Origin: Deltaproteobacteria bacterium
GTDB taxonomy: Bacteria; Desulfobacterota; Desulfobacteria; Desulfobacterales; Desulfobacteraceae
Direction of reading: 5' to 3'
DNA: 6,441 nucleotides
Assembly: GCA_003647385.1 (NCBI GenBank)
Contig: QMMT01000131.1
Span: forward strand, 1-6,441
Under the pieces are notes generated by a model. That model made no database searches. It was given only the letters and a program-made list of their open reading frames with translations, and was not told the DNA's origin. Position numbers and translations under genes: made by a program. Positions 5,863-6,441 of the stretch are shown one piece after another (the first letter of the stretch is position 1; every line of letters begins with the position of its first letter).

Positions 5863-6441
5863 TTATCTCATTTTAACGGCAAGATAGCCGTCGATCATGA
5901 GATGAGCAATGTGATGCACTACGCATACCAGAAGAGCGGTACCATATTCCGGGAAACAGGTGATCTGGAGCATGACGGCAAGGGGCAGCGTTTTCTGTGA
6001 TCCCATGAAAATAACAGCTTCCCGCTTTCCTTTGCCGATGCCCAAAAGATGAGAGCACCCGAAAGATAACCCCAGAAGTATCAGGTGGAACATAACGACA
6101 AGGGGGAGTATCCACAAGAAAATCGTACTCTGGGCCAACAGGATTTCTCTGGCACCTGACAACGACATATATACAACACAAATCACAATGGACTGGTTGA
6201 TGATTCCCAGTCTTTTTTTCTGTGTTGTCGTGATATTCAACACAGTTTTTTTAAAAAAAAGTCCCGTGATAAGGGGCAGCAATACCAGAAGTAGCAGTTT
6301 GACAAATATGGCTTTCTGGTCAATAAAAAGATCTGTTTCAAGTTTCAGGGACGCAAGAAGAAGGGGTAGAAAAAAAGGTATGGAAGCAATGGCAATGCAA
6401 TTTGATAAAATGGTTACAAAAAGCGCATGGGCGATGTTGCC
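5863..6441 (-). CDS. Bile acid:sodium symporter-like membrane protein (SBF-like, YfeH type), 5' end outside the window
   Basis: An inner-membrane secondary transporter of the bile acid/Na+ symporter superfamily. Substrates of this branch are mostly unknown. The frame is open from the right edge to the TAA at 5863, giving 192 C-terminal residues. The first visible residues, GNIAHALFVTILSN, then SIPFFLPLL, match the family's conserved GNxALALLLTxxSN...PFxL segment. REAVIFMGSQKTLPLAVML (residues 141-159) matches its late SQKTLP signature. Several hydrophobic helices are evident: about 8-28, 46-62, 80-95, 106-133 and 150-180. Family members are about 310-340 residues, so roughly the first 120-150 are missing. 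A shorter TTG start at 6282 would cut through the conserved core, so it is not the true start. The gene lies upstream of the solute-binding protein gene on the same strand, with a 117-bp gap that probably holds a separate promoter. Confidence 0.82.
   Translation of the reverse strand, partial: GNIAHALFVTILSNCIAIASIPFFLPLLLASLKLETDLFIDQKAIFVKLLLLVLLPLITGLFFKKTVLNITTTQKKRLGIINQSIVICVVYMSLSGAREILLAQSTIFLWILPLVVMFHLILLGLSFGCSHLLGIGKGKREAVIFMGSQKTLPLAVMLQITCFPEYGTALLVCVVHHIAHLMIDGYLAVKMR

Noticed and set aside
5875..6181. Second minus-strand frame inside the symporter-like gene
   Set aside because: The other frame on the same strand carries the family signatures GNxAxAL and SQKTLP and stays open to the window edge. 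This one has no hydrophobic helices.

Overview
The window carries five protein genes on about 6.4 kb of fairly AT-rich DNA. I see no RNA gene, insertion sequence, CRISPR array or phage gene. Gene content and protein style (an AMP-forming acyl-CoA synthetase beside a CoA-transferase/GNAT fusion, and an orphan family 3 solute-binding protein) suggest a Gram-negative anaerobe that uses fatty or organic acids. A sulfate reducer of the Desulfobacter/Desulfobacula kind is my best guess. That placement rests on resemblance and codon/base style, not on a marker gene.

Layout: (1) 1-113 is a short AT-rich tail with a probable terminator. (2) 114-1076, minus strand: a tRNA-dihydrouridine synthase family gene. 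(3) 1077-1227: a divergent intergenic region with a candidate sigma70 promoter reading right, overlaid by two dyads. (4) 1228-2997, plus strand: an AMP-forming medium-chain/acetyl-type acyl-CoA synthetase. (5) 2990-4846, minus strand: a 618-residue fusion of an acetyl-CoA hydrolase/4-hydroxybutyrate CoA-transferase-like module and a C-terminal GNAT acetyltransferase; its 3' end overlaps that of the synthetase by 8 bp. (6) 4969-5745, minus strand: a secreted family 3 solute-binding protein with no permease beside it. (7) 5863-6441, minus strand: the C-terminal part of a bile acid:sodium symporter-like (SBF-like/YfeH-type) membrane protein, running off the right edge.

The most interesting part is the tail-to-tail pair at 1228-4846. 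The synthetase ends in the PxxxxGK motif (PKTFSGK, Lys549) that protein lysine acyltransferases of the Pat/AcuA type modify on AMP-forming acyl-CoA synthetases. The convergent gene carries a GNAT domain that resembles the one in Pat/PatZ, fused to a CoA-transferase fold. At the position of the catalytic Glu of 4-hydroxybutyrate CoA-transferase (LGIHSEM) this fold has Gln (LGIHTQV). In Pat enzymes the large partner domain is a catalytically dead acyl-CoA synthetase (NDP-forming) homologue. The pair here may be a parallel design: a disabled CoA-transferase acting as an acyl-CoA-binding module for a lysine acyltransferase encoded beside its target. The domains, the Gln and the motif are read directly from the sequence; the regulatory role is inference.
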